DNA from: Ryuthela nishihirai
Taxonomy: Eukaryota; Arthropoda; Arachnida; Araneae; Heptathelidae
Reading direction: 5' to 3'
DNA: 64,000 bases
NCBI GenBank assembly: GCA_038380435.1
Contig: JAWZYU010000017.1
Coordinates: 18,599,283 to 18,663,282, forward strand
Positions 44,493-56,114 of the stretch are shown piece after piece. The notes below the pieces were generated by a model, which saw only the letters and a program-made list of their open reading frames with translations, made no database searches and was not told the DNA's origin. Within the stretch, counting starts at the first letter, position 1. The number at the start of each line of letters is the position of its first letter. Both the position numbers and the translations under genes were made by a program.

Positions 44493-45840
44493 TTAATGCC
44501 TAAGATATTTATTCTAAGCATCTAGAATCAAAAGCATCAAGTTTCCTTACTTTTCTTGCAAATGGTACAAGTTTTAATGCCATAGCAAAATTTTGAAATA
44601 TTATATATCTATTCTGTTTATTTTATGATCCATATTAGCAGAATATGTTACACACTATTCTTGAGATAAACTGAGAAACTTGCTCAAGAGTAATGTTTCT
44701 GATTTCTTGACAGTTTTGATTCCCCAAAAATCGAATTGATTAAAAATGCATTTTCATAAAATAATTGTTGTTTATTAGATTTTTCTCTAATATTTTATTA
44801 AGACAACTAAAAATGCAATTAATAACAAAACAACTTACTAGCCAGACAACAAAATTGTAATTATAAAGCAAACATTTATATTTTCATTATATTTATTGTA
44901 AAACAAAAAAAATATGCTTTTTTTAATATAACAATTTTAGTTAAAACAGCTACTTATGCACTATGTTTAAAGGATACTTTTAAAACATAAAACATCCATT
45001 GCTTCATCTGATAATCTTTTCTTTTGTTTTGAAACAAAAATTTAAGAAATCAAAGAAATGGAAGTTAAGAAATTCCCTTCATTTTGTGTTGATGCTGGTC
45101 TTATACTTGAGTGTTCTAAAGATGTTTTATGTTACTTTGTTCTTCATAGAGGTTAAACTCATTTGTCAATGAGGTAAAGTTATGAGGGATGGAAGTGGTT
45201 CATTTTCACCATAGATATTGCATTTTCTAGTTCATTTTTTAAACTTAGTTCCACTTCTGTTTCGATATCTGTGTGTACTATAGTCTCTATTCTCCTCTTC
45301 CACTGGATTGCTGCTTTTCATAATTGATTAAAAATGCCTTTCCATAACTAATTTTGCTAATTTTATTTCTTCAGTATTAGTTGATGTGAAAGAAATTATC
45401 ATTATTTTGTTTCTTGTGTAAGCAATTGGGATTACTCAAAAACTTGATGAGTGAAACTAATAATTTATTTCTTTGTTTGAATATATTCTTTAATTTCTGC
45501 TAAAAGTTTATTACTTAAAATGTAGCCATGTTTTGCTAAGCATTAAATAAAAAAATTCCCTCACTGGTCAAAAGGCTTGCCTCGTGTTTGCTCAAAGCAT
45601 TCCCTTTCCTGACAGTGCTAAATGTAAAGCTATTATTACAAGGTACTAAAAATATGTCAGATGATATTTAGAATTAAAGTAATAATCATGGAAATATTTA
45701 AATAATGTGGTAGTATTCAGAATTATATTACTTAAGTAAAGACAATGGGAACAAAGGAATTTATTTGCCTTTGTAAAAACTAACCATCTGGCACATAACT
45801 GGTGGTTTACCATTCGGGTTTTTGTTATCTCTGTGCCATT
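44493..45840. other. Intron 4, no feature recognised
   Basis: AT-rich. The first 90 bases after the SINE (GCATCTAGAATCAAAAGCATC, then TTTCCTTACTTTTC) match the antisense RTE text at 18197-18260, so a short RTE relic abuts the SINE. Confidence 0.4.
44515..44590 (-). mobile_element. RTE fragment
   Basis: AGCATCTAGAATCAAAAGCAT followed by AGTTTCC and TTGCAAATGGTACAAG parallels 18197-18250 of RTE copy 2 with decay. Very short. Confidence 0.55.
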
Positions 45841-45853
45841 ACCCAAGACTGGC

Positions 45854-46230
45854 GGGGGGTGGCTCAGTCGGTAGCGTGCCAGGCTCGTAATCTGTAGTTC
45901 CCAGGTTCGAGTCCCAGCTGGGTCAGTGTTGAGATTTATCTCTGCAAAATTCCCGCCCTGCCCACGGTCAGTAGGGGACACCGATGGACTTGGAAAGGCC
46001 ACCGTCCGTCGGATGGGACGTTAAGCCGTGGCCCCGTGTGCGGGAGAGCCATACCCTGTGCATGTTAAAGAACACGCTGGATGGCCTTGACGGGAGGCTA
46101 CCATCTGTCTTCCAACAGCTGTTCCAGTGGGTCCCCTCTCCCAACCTTCTCTGAGCCTTCGGGGTCCTTGTGACCTGGCCATTTAGTCCATGGTGTGCAA
46201 AAAAGTGCCGCTCAGAGGTAAAACAACCCA
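45854..46230 (+). mobile_element. SINE A, full-length with perfect 13-bp target duplication
   Basis: ACCCAAGACTGGC stands immediately before (45841-45853) and after (46231-46243). The head has GGTGGCTCAGTCGGTAGCG (A box) and GGTTCGAGTCC (B box). The body and end (GCTCAGAGGTAAAACAACCC) are the least decayed in the window. It defines the length of SINE A as about 377 bases. Confidence 0.96.
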
Positions 46231-46751
46231 ACCCAAGACTGGCATTTAAACTGTCATATGTAATGCTACAGTAGTGGTTTCCCTTAAAACAAGTAACTAT
46301 GTATTTTATCTGTCATGAAAGATAGCTTCAGACAAAAAAAAATCTTATTTCAGTGTATAAAAAAAAAGTACTGTAAAACTTCTAGAACTAAGCTTCAATG
46401 GAAGCAGAAAATCTGTTGAAGTAAAGAAAAATTCAATTTATTGAATACTGGACTTAAAATGGCCAATATCTTATTGCATATCTAATTTATTATCATATAT
46501 GTGAACACAAATAGGTTTCTACATACATTTTAACATAGAGTAATTTACATGGACTTAACTGCAATTTTATAGCTTTTCCAGAACTCTGGACAGAATTTTT
46601 CGCAAAATTGAATACACTCAAAACAAATGTAAACAAGCAAACTGTGGCATTAGGATTTACAGTTAACATTGGATAAAATAAAATACTTGATAACATATTT
46701 TTAAAATAATTTTTTCTAATAATGTCATTATACACTAGGCATAGTCCATAT

Positions 46752-47103
46752 AAGGGGTGGGGTTCACTCTGTCAATAGCATGCCAGGCTCATAATCTGCA
46801 ATTCCCAGGCTTGAGTCCCATCTATGCCAGCATTGAGATTTATCTCTTCAAAACTCCCCACCCTACCTTCGGTCAGTAGGGGGCACTGATGGCCTTGGAA
46901 AGACCACTATCCATCAGATGGGATGTTAAGAACCTTGTGCATGTTAAAGAACATTTTATGGCTTTGGTGGGAGGCTACCATCTGTTTCCCAACCACTGTC
47001 CAGTGGGTCCACTTCCCCCAACCTTCTCAGTTCTCAGGGTCTTTATGACCTGGCCATTTAGTTGTGTGCAAAAAAAATGCCACTCAGAGGTAAACCAACC
47101 CTA
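46752..47103 (+). mobile_element. SINE A copy, diverged
   Basis: Head GGGGTTCACTCTGTCAATAGC, damaged B box GGCTTGAGTCC, full body with a deletion in the GGGACGTTAAGCC-GTGG region, and end ACTCAGAGGTAAACCAACCC. Confidence 0.88.
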
Positions 47104-47814
47104 GGTTCATAAACATTTTTAATATTTATTCATGATCTGTACTTGTTCACTTCAGGAACTTATTTTTACAAGAAGTCAGTTACAATTAATTAATGGAAGT
47201 TGAAGTTTTCAGATTATCCAGTTTTCTGAGTATTGAGAGCCTGTGAAAGATTGTACCTTGCTGAACATTCTTTTTGTGATTCAGTATAATGATGGATCAG
47301 ATTTACGGTGGGAGTTGTTACAGTACAAAGGCCCAAAAACAAACTATTGAATAGCTAACTGCAGCACAATAATGAGAAATCATATTCAATGAAGACTGAG
47401 GCATTGAAGAATGTCATGCATAGTGACATCATCAAGAACTAGTGGGAATTTTTTTTACATGATAGGAAACCAATTGATGGGGTTGGGTTGACCATGGTCA
47501 TGTAAAGGTTAGCAATAAATGTCTAATAAAATGATTTGTTAACAAATAATATAAATAAAAGTAATAGGTTACCAAAATAAGCAAGTTTTTTTGTAATTTT
47601 GAATTTACAGATAATAAATTATTTTACAGCTCCAAATGATCAGCTTTTGATTCAGCTTACAGAAATTTGATGTTAGGAAGTTAAATTTATATAAAATATA
47701 TTAGCAATATTGAATGTTTGACTTTGAAGAGAACCTTGAGTTTTGGAAGTTCAACTAAATAGAAATTTGTTTAATTGTAGATATTTTGGTAATTTTATTT
47801 GTTTTATTTTGCAG
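47104..47814. other. Intron 4 end, no feature recognised
   Basis: AT-rich. It ends in a good acceptor, TTTTATTTTGCAG at 47814. Confidence 0.5.
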
Positions 47815-47960
47815 AGCACATTGAAAAGGAGATGAGACAGCTATTTAATATCCCTGAAGATAAAGAAACTCGCTTATGGAATAGATACAGCAGCAATACA
47901 TATGAACATTTAAGTAATAAAGAAAGTACAGTTCAGGATGCAGGATTGTACCAGGGACAG
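47815..47960 (+). CDS. USP4/USP15: USP exon 5: rest of the ubiquitin-like domain
   Basis: AG completes a Glu codon. The exon reads [38 protein letters not shown] and [10 protein letters not shown], ending at GGACAG|GTTAAG on a codon border. IEKEM..LFNIP, ETRLWN.Y.SNT and QDAGLYQGQ are near-invariant in USP4/15. The helix (IEKEMRQLF) and following strands complete the beta-grasp. The acceptor has a strong pyrimidine tract. Confidence 0.97.
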
Positions 47961-48182
47961 GTTAAGTTGTCTTTATTATTAATAGTAATGTAAACACAAA
48001 CTTTAAAACTTAATATACTAATGCTAAAATAATTTTGAAAAATGGTATAGAATGTAGTAGCAGGACTTAAAATACCATGACTTGCAAAAGAATTTAGGTA
48101 CTTGTGACAGTAAAAATTAGTTGCTCATTCATGTCCTATAATGAATGTATAACAAATCAGGCTTTATGTCAAAATAGAATTA
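47961..48182. other. Intron 5 start
   Basis: No feature seen. Confidence 0.5.
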
Positions 48183-48801
48183 CAGTACTCTGCAAATTAG
48201 TTAGAACAATGGGAAAATGCAGTAACAAAGACACAACTAAAATATTTATTTGTTTAATAGTGTAGTTAATAGTGAATGTGACTCCCCCCCCCCTTAGTTT
48301 TAATTACTTCTTTCACCCTCTCAACCATTGATGTCACAAGCTTTCCACACATCTCCTTCACCTCAGGGTTGTGGTACCACACTTTTCATGACACTTTCTA
48401 TCATTTTGGTTTTCATCGTGCAATCCATCTTAGATATGTGTGCTTTAATAATGGCCCACAAATTTTCAATGGGGTTTAGATCGGGTGAATTTCCTGGCCA
48501 CTCCAATACCTTCAAATGTTGCTGGGTAAAGAAGCTCTTAGCAAGCTTAGAATTGTGGAATGGAGCAAGATCCTGTTGAAATACCCCATCGCCATTAGGA
48601 AACAGCTTCTGCAGTGTTGGGATCATTTTCGCCTCCAGAACGCCTATGTATGTACTTTTTGCTGTCCATCATTCCTTCAATGGGGTGAAGCGTCTGTTAG
48701 ATTAGTTTAGACTTGCAGCAGAAGGTTACAAACAAGTTTAGACTTGCAGCAGAAGGGACTCAGCATTCCTTCTCTTGTCCCAACTAATTCGCACAGTACA
48801 G
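48183..48801 (-). mobile_element. Internally deleted Tc1-like element with intact ends
   Basis: The terminal repeats CAGTACTCTGCAAATTAG and, inverted, CTGTACTGTGCGAATTAG are flanked by TA on both sides, so the borders are exact and the element is 619 bp. It retains the C-terminal half of a transposase on the minus strand. The N-terminal DNA-binding part is missing. Confidence 0.92.
48363..48655 (-). pseudogene. Tc1 transposase C-terminal half
   Basis: MIPTLQKLFPNGDGVFQQD (second Asp in FQQDLAPFHNS) is followed by LEWPGNSPDLNPIENLWAII, where E of NPIEN is the third catalytic residue, and a C-terminal helix. With the first Asp region absent it cannot be a working transposase. Confidence 0.9.
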
Positions 48802-48802
48802 T

Positions 48803-50004
48803 AAGACACCCAACTTTCCTTGATGACAAGACTCAAGAAAAAATGGTTGAATAAATAAGGTAACTAATTTGTGTGAAAAATCTTAATGTTTGTAAATATT
48901 GGCATATTTTCACTGCATCTTATTTTTATAGGAACATTTCCATTCCAACTGCCTTAAAGAAAACTCCAAAAAGAGCTCTACTGAACAAAGAAAGAAACAA
49001 AGAATCATTAACTTTTACCTACTAAAGTTAATGATAAATTACTTTAGGGGTGCAATATTTACACTTAAATGGTGCAATAATTTTCAACTGCTGCTACAAG
49101 GGTAAAAAAAAATGAGAATAAGAAACTACAGTAGTATTCACTTAAAGTGCACCACCCTTAATTAATCTTTTAAGTTTTATATTGCTAAAATTGTTCTAGG
49201 GCTCTGATATTAATATTTAAGGATTAACCATTTCACTGTTTTCTAGAAATTGAAATAAAGAGGTCTTCCAATTTTTAAGTGAGCTTAACATTTAAGGAAA
49301 TGAAAAAGGGAAAGTGACTAATTCAAACTTCATGAAACTATAACTAGTGACTTCATGAAACTAGTTAATCAGTAGGGGGTGGGAAATCTAGAGAAATCTT
49401 GGATTCATTAGGCTGTCTGACTTCTGAAATGTGCAATTATCAGAAATGTCACTGTAGTGAATACTGATATCTGTGATTCAGGATGAGATATCTTAAGATT
49501 TTGTTCAGTCCTAACAATTGAGCAGATCAGCACTGTAACTCATTCTTTTCCTGTGGATTTTCTCATTTGAATTGAATAGTCTATTCAACCCCCCCCCCCC
49601 CCAAAAAAAAAAAGCCTCCTGTCTTATATTCTTTCTGTGAGATTATTATATTTACAATAGTGACACTTCTTCCAATTAGTCATTTTGGAAGTTGACAGAT
49701 AAGATATCATCTGCCTTTTCTTCCCAGTGAATGTTGTTTCTTCCCAGTGATCAGTTACATACAATGTTGTCAGTGAAATCATTTTCACTTCCTTAATTTT
49801 CTTAAAAGTTAGGTTTTAATTCTTAAGGGAAGCTCTATCTTAAAATTGGTAGTTACTTGAATTCTTTAGGAAAACAATAAAATTGATTAATTTAAATATG
49901 GAACCCCAATACAATGATAAAATCATAGAATGCAAAGAGTGCCAATTCAGCATCATGCTTGTATTGAGTAGATTCATTTCATTTTGCGACACATCTACTC
50001 TTAG
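48803..50004. other. Intron 5, no feature recognised
   Basis: AT-rich. A C15 run followed by A12 occurs at about 49589-49615. Confidence 0.5.
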
Positions 50005-50140
50005 CTTTTACAGGCCTCATGCAAGGACATGCCCTACTATGACTGAAGTCACTGCTGTCCACTGCCTCAGTTAGAGCTTACACAACACAAAGTTTGTAAA
50101 GCAAAGTAACCACTATCCCAATTAAGGCATAGTGGTTAGG
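50005..50140 (-). repeat. Repeat D, copy 1
   Basis: It matches 55550-55700: ACAAGGACATGCCCTACTA-like, GAAGTCACTGCTG, CCACTGCC and GAGCTWACACAACAC. In the second copy its minus strand starts with a tRNA A-box-like TGGCATAGTGGTTAGG, so it may be a further tRNA-derived SINE. Confidence 0.6.
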
Positions 50141-51821
50141 GATTTCAAGGTGTGTTCACTTTCATTAACCTCTAATGTGACAGAAGCTGGTTTTAGCAGT
50201 TTCTAAAATCAGATACTGGTAGGCAGAAAAATCATTATATAATGTTGCATTACAGTTATTTTTCTGAATAAAAGCATCCTTCTCAGCATTTTTTTATTCA
50301 GTCCAAAATTTAAACAAGTTTCAGAATTAAAATGTACCTGTTGATTGGTTTTATTCAGTAGGTAAATTTGTTCAAAACAAAAACCTCCAAAAGAACTCTG
50401 CTGAAAGAAGAAGGAATGACATAAAATATAACAATGTTCAAAATTAATTTTTTTTTTCTTTTGTGAAGTTTTAGAAAATTTTACATAATCAGTTGAAAGA
50501 AAAGTTTTTTTTAATTATTTGAGGAAATTCACATTAAGTACATAAGCAGTAATTTTTTTGGTTTTATATTCTCATTGGCTTAAATTCTTATTAGTGTTAT
50601 GCACCTCTATGCTATATTTTATTCTATCATTATTTGTATTCATTAGTTAGTTATATATTGCAGTTTTACAGTGAAATGTTCCTTTTAATTGTAATTCTGG
50701 ATAGGGCTATGTTCAACTTGTAAACAGTTGAAGCAGCATCTTTGGTATCAAGCATGGCATGTAGCGTAAATGGAATCAGTGATACTGTTGATTATACCAT
50801 TTGTTCTTTGATTTAGTAAACTTTTTATTAAACTTTTCTGTCTTTTAATTAGAGCTAAGACTACAACTTCACTGAATATTTCCAGCAACATACTATCAAG
50901 ATTTGTTGCTGCAGGAAAAGACCTTTTTTTTTGCTTATTGCAATAAAGCAAATGATTAGGAATTTCTGAGTTTTCAGTATAAAAACCAATATTTTATCAT
51001 CTTTGAAAGTTAAAATGAGTCTTACCTAAGATTAGGAGGATTTCTTGTACTTAATTAAAATGAGATTATGCTTCACTGAGCACCATCATTTGATGATGAA
51101 CATTATCAATGTGCTGAAATTTGAAGCTCAGAAACAACAAAATTCTCTGATTTACTTATAAGGCAATTTTTTTCATTTTCAAAGATTCAGATTGTCAAAC
51201 ATGTTCAAAAGTAGCTTCAACTCATTACTGCAGTTCTAGAACACCTGTTTTATACACCAAGCTTTGTAAAGGAATAACTACTTTCAACCATAATTTTCAA
51301 ATAAAGTGTTTATAGACAATGTTTATAGTATTTTTTTTACCCTAGAATATGTCCTTGAATTTGTGCTGTGCAGTTAGTTACATATCACCCATATGTGTAT
51401 ATGTATATATATCTATGTTATCACTCATGTGATAGACAAGAATCAGTTATTGTTGAAAGGACTTACCCATGGATCACTTTTGAGAAAGCTAAAAAAACTT
51501 TTCTTGTGTTTCAGTCCTACTAAAATTAAAACTTCTGTTGTGATAACTTCCTGTATCAGAATAAATTTTTTTAACACCTAGACATCACCCATTGTGCACG
51601 GAGCATAGAAACAGCCATAATTCAAAAAATGACAATTGGGGACAGTCATTTTAAAAATAATTAATTTGATTCTGAGTAGTTTTGTTCAGGGTTTAGCATA
51701 TTTCAAAACATTTTGCTGGCTGATGACTGGTAAATTAGATCGGTTGCAGAATGATTTGTGTCAAAACAACTGGAGAGATTACAGGTGAATGGGATCATAT
51801 GATTAAGCATGTTTTTATTAA
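50141..51821. other. Intron 5, no feature recognised
   Basis: AT-rich, with short T and A runs. No coding similarity seen. Confidence 0.5.
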
Positions 51822-53201
51822 CCCTTCCAGTGTCCAGCCTGAAAAACAGGTTTCCATCCAGAGGCCAAGCTATTTTCTGCCTATGCTCAGCCAAAAAAAA
51901 AAACTTTAGAACTTTTTTGCCAAATAACTAATGAAAGGAATTTTCACATGTTGTATGCCAAATTAATCAGCATTTAATGCTGGATTTTCTGAAAATAAAG
52001 TATTTAACAAAAAAGACAATATGTTTTATTTTAATAGGACTTTTTTAGTCAACTAGCAAAAAAAAAAATGCATCTGGCAACACAAAAATTTATTTAAAAA
52101 AAAACTTACAGAAATGATTACAATGCACAGAATAGAATGACTTTATATTTCTGAATAACAATTCTTTTTGGTTTTAAGTAAATATTTCTCTTGTTTTGTA
52201 ATTTTTTTCTCAGTACCATACTTTGAGAAAATTCCAGGCTTTTAGCCGATTGTGCTGAGTCACAAAACAAGTCAACTTTAGAATTAAAAAAAGACAATCA
52301 ATGGAAATAGGTCATGTTTATATCAAATTAAACAGAATTTAATTGCGAATTTTATAAAAATATAAACAAATTTCCAATCATTGATTTTAATAAGCCTTTT
52401 TCAATGTGATACGGTGAAAAAAAAGATCGCACTATACAATTAAGGCTTCATTTTGGAAAACCCAATGAATAAAAATAGTTAAATTATATATTTGTTGAAA
52501 GGAAATTTCCTCCCAAATAATATATTCAATCTGAAATGATTTTTTTCAGTATCGTATATTTTAAACATGGCCAGGGTTATACAAAGTGATTTAGACTTCT
52601 CATGTTCACGGAATTTTCTGAACTGGTTATGGAATAGAAAAAAACTTCTTCGGCTACTTTTTTTTTGCTAAACATTATTTTTTCTTTTTTTTTTCTTCGA
52701 AAAAAAAAAGTGGTATGTATTTTGTAAATTACTTTCAAAATCTATCATTTTTAAAAATAACAGTTTTTTTGTTAATTTTTAGGTTTTTGAAAATTTATGG
52801 AAAAATTTGCTGATAATAGTTCAAATCAAACTTGTGAGCTTAAAGCAGAAGGTTGCTTCAGCAAATAGGAACATTAACAAGCAAATCAGCAATGCCATTT
52901 AGTGCTTCTAAGAAATGGCAATTAGATGGCTTTATAAAATTATTTATATTTTAGTTTAATAAAATATGCATCAAATTCAAAAACAAAATATTATTTTTGA
53001 AGCCTGAATTATATATTTTTATAAGATATATATATATGTAAAAAAAATTACATGCAATTTTTATTTAAAAGAAATTTAAATTTTTTTTAATTATATATAT
53101 AATTATATTTTTTTTTGTTGTGCTAAAAACAGATACATACGTCCTTGGCCTCTCAATTCAGATTCTCCTAATGTATACAGACCATGTGGACACTGGAAGG
53201 G
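51822..53201 (-). mobile_element. TTAA-flanked non-autonomous DNA transposon, copy 2
   Basis: TTAA at 51818-51821 and 53202-53205 with terminal repeats CCCTTCCAGTGTCCA at both ends. It is opposite in orientation to 16160-17288: GCCTGAAAAACAGG at its left end is answered by CAGTTTTTCAGGC at the right end of copy 1. Length 1.38 kb, no transposase. Confidence 0.85.
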
Positions 53202-53205
53202 TTAA

Positions 53206-53857
53206 GAAACTGATGTGGAAAAAGCTCATTATAAAATAAACAGTCTATTCATTTTCCCTAACTTGGGCATGATGTCACGGGTTTTCCCTTTCTGGGATAA
53301 TCCTGAAAAATCCCATCCACTTAACAGTCCTATCCAGGATACAAGCTATCCTATGCCCAATCAGGAACAAAATATGTAATAAAAGGACACAAGTGGAAAT
53401 GACAAACTTGATTCTATGTAATTAAGGGTACAAATCAGTAAGTGGTTCTGTAGCTCTTGAGAATCATGGCTTTTCGCTCTGATTTTGCTGGTATTGAATT
53501 ATCTGTGACAGCTTTTGTTGTTGACAGAAGTTGGTGGGAGGTTTGTAAAAACTGCTGTCCATCAAATGAATATTAAATTTTATTTTCCCTTATACCTCTA
53601 ACTTGTTGAAGAATATTCTAGTTAGGCCTTAACAAGAGGTCCTCGTCTTCCTTAATCAGTCCACCAAATCCTAAGCCTTGTTAAGTTTGTAGATAATTGT
53701 GCAGCAAAAGAAAAAATGATCACAACTTTTAAGTTACTGTAATGTTATGGGATTTTAGTTTTTGATTTTTCAGTGTATGTTTTATCTTTCATAACTGTGA
53801 ATTTATAAATTTGCACTACGTTTGTCTTGTTTCAATATCTTTTAAATTGTATTATAG
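53206..53857. other. Intron 5 end, no feature recognised
   Basis: Unique-looking. It ends in the acceptor TTGTATTATAG at 53857. Confidence 0.5.
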
Positions 53858-53913
53858 GTGTTGATAATAGAACAAAGAAATGATGATGGCAGTTGGCCAA
53901 GGCAAGTAAAAAG
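53858..53913 (+). CDS. USP4/USP15: USP exon 6: end of the ubiquitin-like domain
   Basis: It reads VLIIEQRNDDGSWPRQVK plus AG of a split codon, ending AAAAAG|GTATGT. VLxIExxNxDGxWPR closes the ubiquitin-like domain and leads into the variable linker before the catalytic domain. A second donor inside (AGGCAA|GTAAAA at 53904) is possible but weaker. Only 56 bases, found by family order after exon 5. Confidence 0.94.
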
Positions 53914-54678
53914 GTATGTTTGATTACAGCAGTCATTCATATACAATGATATTTTTTTCATTCAGCATGCCTTGTATTTCATGATTGCAAATCACCAATC
54001 ACTGATATTTCAGGTGATTGAAAAATTAGGAAATTAGTAACTGTGGAAAAGCATCTAGACTGTATTGTATACTCAGACACAAGATCTATTTAATATGTGC
54101 AGTTGCTTTATTGGTTGAGGGTTAGCATGTGAAGAGAAGTACATTTTACCTTTCACTCTCTTCCTCTGCTAATCTCTTATCATTTGTACTATATATACCT
54201 TGATATTTTTTTAGTCTCTTTTTAAATTTCAGTAATATCTGTTTTACTGATAAAAATGCAGATAGCATTTTAAAACTTATGAATTAATCCTAAAGTTTTA
54301 ATCAGACAACACTAGAAAACATTATCTAAGTAAGTGAATTATCTTGGTCATAACTCAACTAGTTAGTAATTAGGATATCCTGCTTTTGAATCTAGGTGAT
54401 TGAATGAATTTTAAATTGTCTAACCCCAATTCAACAACTTTTTCAAATAATGCTTTAAAGCATATTTCTATGCCTTTGTTCTATAAGAATGAAATTATCA
54501 CAAAATAATGCATAAAAATATGAATAATAATGAGAAACCATTGTTAGTAAAATAACTATATTGTTTCCCTGAAAGCTTGCTGCATAACTAAATGCAATGA
54601 GTAATAAACAGTGCAGTGCAAAGAAGACATCTGTTTCTTATATGTTTGAATAAATATAACTAAATATATCATTGATAC
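53914..54678. other. Intron 6 start, no feature recognised
   Basis: AT-rich. No exon of the USP catalytic domain is visible from here to the end of the window. Confidence 0.5.
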
Positions 54679-55500
54679 TAATACAAGGGCTGTTCAAATA
54701 GTTCTTGACATGCATCTGCAGAACAAAAACCATTACACTTGTATCAAGAAAACTTTTACTGTTCCTCAAATTACACCTCTCCCAGCAAGGTCCTTTTTAA
54801 TTTTTGGAAACAACCAAAAATCACATGCTGCAAGATCAGATGAATATGCAGGATGGAATAGCTGTTTTATTTTTTCCTGCTCCAGTTAAGTTTTAACTTG
54901 TAGGGTTTTGTGAGCACTGGCATTGTCATGAAGGAGGAGAATCCTTGATATGCCTCTTGGACATTGCTCCTTCATCTCCTTAACAATTTTGGGTAAAACA
55001 ATATTGATTTAGTATTGGACATTTATAGTCATTTTTTCAGGTAAGGTGTTCATGGCTACCACTCCTTGGGAATAGAAAAAAATTGTGAACATCCTCTTCC
55101 TAGAGTGAAAGTCTTGTCAGAGGATTTGGCGACGAGGTTCATCTTCTGTGACCCAAACATAGTTGTTGATCTTTCTGATAATTGTATAGTAATAAAACCA
55201 TCGTCTCGTCACTTGTGACAATGTCTATGTTAACTGTTTGGGGCCACTAGGTTCAAACATTGCTAGCATCTCCTTGCATGAGTCATCTCTATCCCTTTTT
55301 CGATGTTCTGTCTGTGAGGTACCCATTTGGCACAGATCTTTCGGAATTTTAAATGTTGATGAATTATTGTTTCCACACTGACATCTAAACTTATTGCTGT
55401 AATGGTGATGTGTGGATTTTCCTTAATGAGTTCAAGAATAGCAACGATGGTTCTCTTTCATGGTCTTTTTCAGTCTTCCTGCACAAGATTTTTTTTTTGA
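54679..55500 (-). pseudogene. mariner-type (DD34D) transposase relic
   Basis: On the minus strand ILLLHDNASAHKTLQV (second Asp), YSSDLAACDFWLFPKIKKDL (third Asp region) and LAGR are readable; further upstream EDEPRRQ-like fragments follow. The left border CAAGGGCTGTTCAAATAGTT resembles mariner ends. Multiple stops; no intact terminal pair. Confidence 0.82.
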
Positions 55501-55549
55501 TTTGCAACATATAGGACAGAAGAATCCTAGAAGCTACTCCTAGCTTAAT

Positions 55550-55700
55550 ACAGGCCTTCTCATACAAGGACATGCCCTACTAAGACCGAAGTCACTGCTG
55601 ACCACTGCCTTAGTTAGAGCTAACACAACACACAAAGTTTGCCTTGCTGGAACAGTCGCTAGCTGCCTAACCACTATGCCAGTTAAGGCTTAATATAGGT
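55550..55700 (-). repeat. Repeat D, copy 2 (tRNA-like head)
   Basis: The minus strand begins GCCTTAACTGGCATAGTGGTTAGGCAGC, in which TGGCATAGTGGTTAGG fits an RNA polymerase III A box; the remainder matches 50005-50140. The B box is not convincing. Confidence 0.6.
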
Positions 55701-55828
55701 AGGTCTTTAAGGCTCTACCATCGTTCTCTGAATTTGTGCATCTATCCTGTAACAGTGCCATATGAACAGATGTGATTCCCATACGCTTGTGATAGATAGG
55801 CACTAATTTTTTTTTCTCTTTGTTTCCA

Positions 55829-56114
55829 AGATGCAAAACTCTCTGCCCACAGTAGGGAACACCGTTGGATTTGGAAAGGCTGCCATCTGTTGGATGGGAC
55901 TTTTAAGCTGTGGCCCCCTGTACGGGGGAGCCATACCCTGTGCACATTAAAGAACATGCTGAATGGCCTTGATGGAAGGTTACCATATGTTTCCCAACAG
56001 CTGTTTCAGTGGGTTTCCTCCCCCAACTTTCTCTGAGCTTTCGAGGTCCTTGTGACCTGGCCATTTAGCCCATTGTTGTGCAAAAAAGTGCTGTTCAGAG
56101 GTAAAGCAACTCAA
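55829..56114 (+). mobile_element. SINE A, 5'-truncated
   Basis: It begins at GCAAAACTCTCTGCCCACAG in the body, lacks the tRNA head, and runs to the standard end GTTCAGAGGTAAAGCAACTC. Confidence 0.92.

Larger units (their letters stand above)
7855..53913 (+). other. USP4/USP15: USP4/USP11/USP15-family deubiquitinase gene, 5' six exons
   Basis: Gene-level entry joining the exons 7855-7949, 31348-31475, 35168-35334, 43133-43223, 47815-47960 and 53858-53913. Exon lengths 95, 128, 167, 91, 146 and 56 give an unbroken frame (boundary phases 2, 1, 0, 1, 0, 2) and 227 complete codons plus two bases. The family removes ubiquitin from substrates through a Cys-His-Asp/Asn protease; the N-terminal DUSP and ubiquitin-like domains contribute to substrate and partner binding and to exchange of product ubiquitin. 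Only these N-terminal domains are here, and the catalytic exons must follow beyond 64 kb. Introns are 23.4, 3.7, 7.8, 4.6 and 5.9 kb and are filled with repeats. Features match both USP4 (PDxETQK near the start) and USP15, so this is probably the single invertebrate orthologue of that vertebrate group. Confidence 0.95.
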
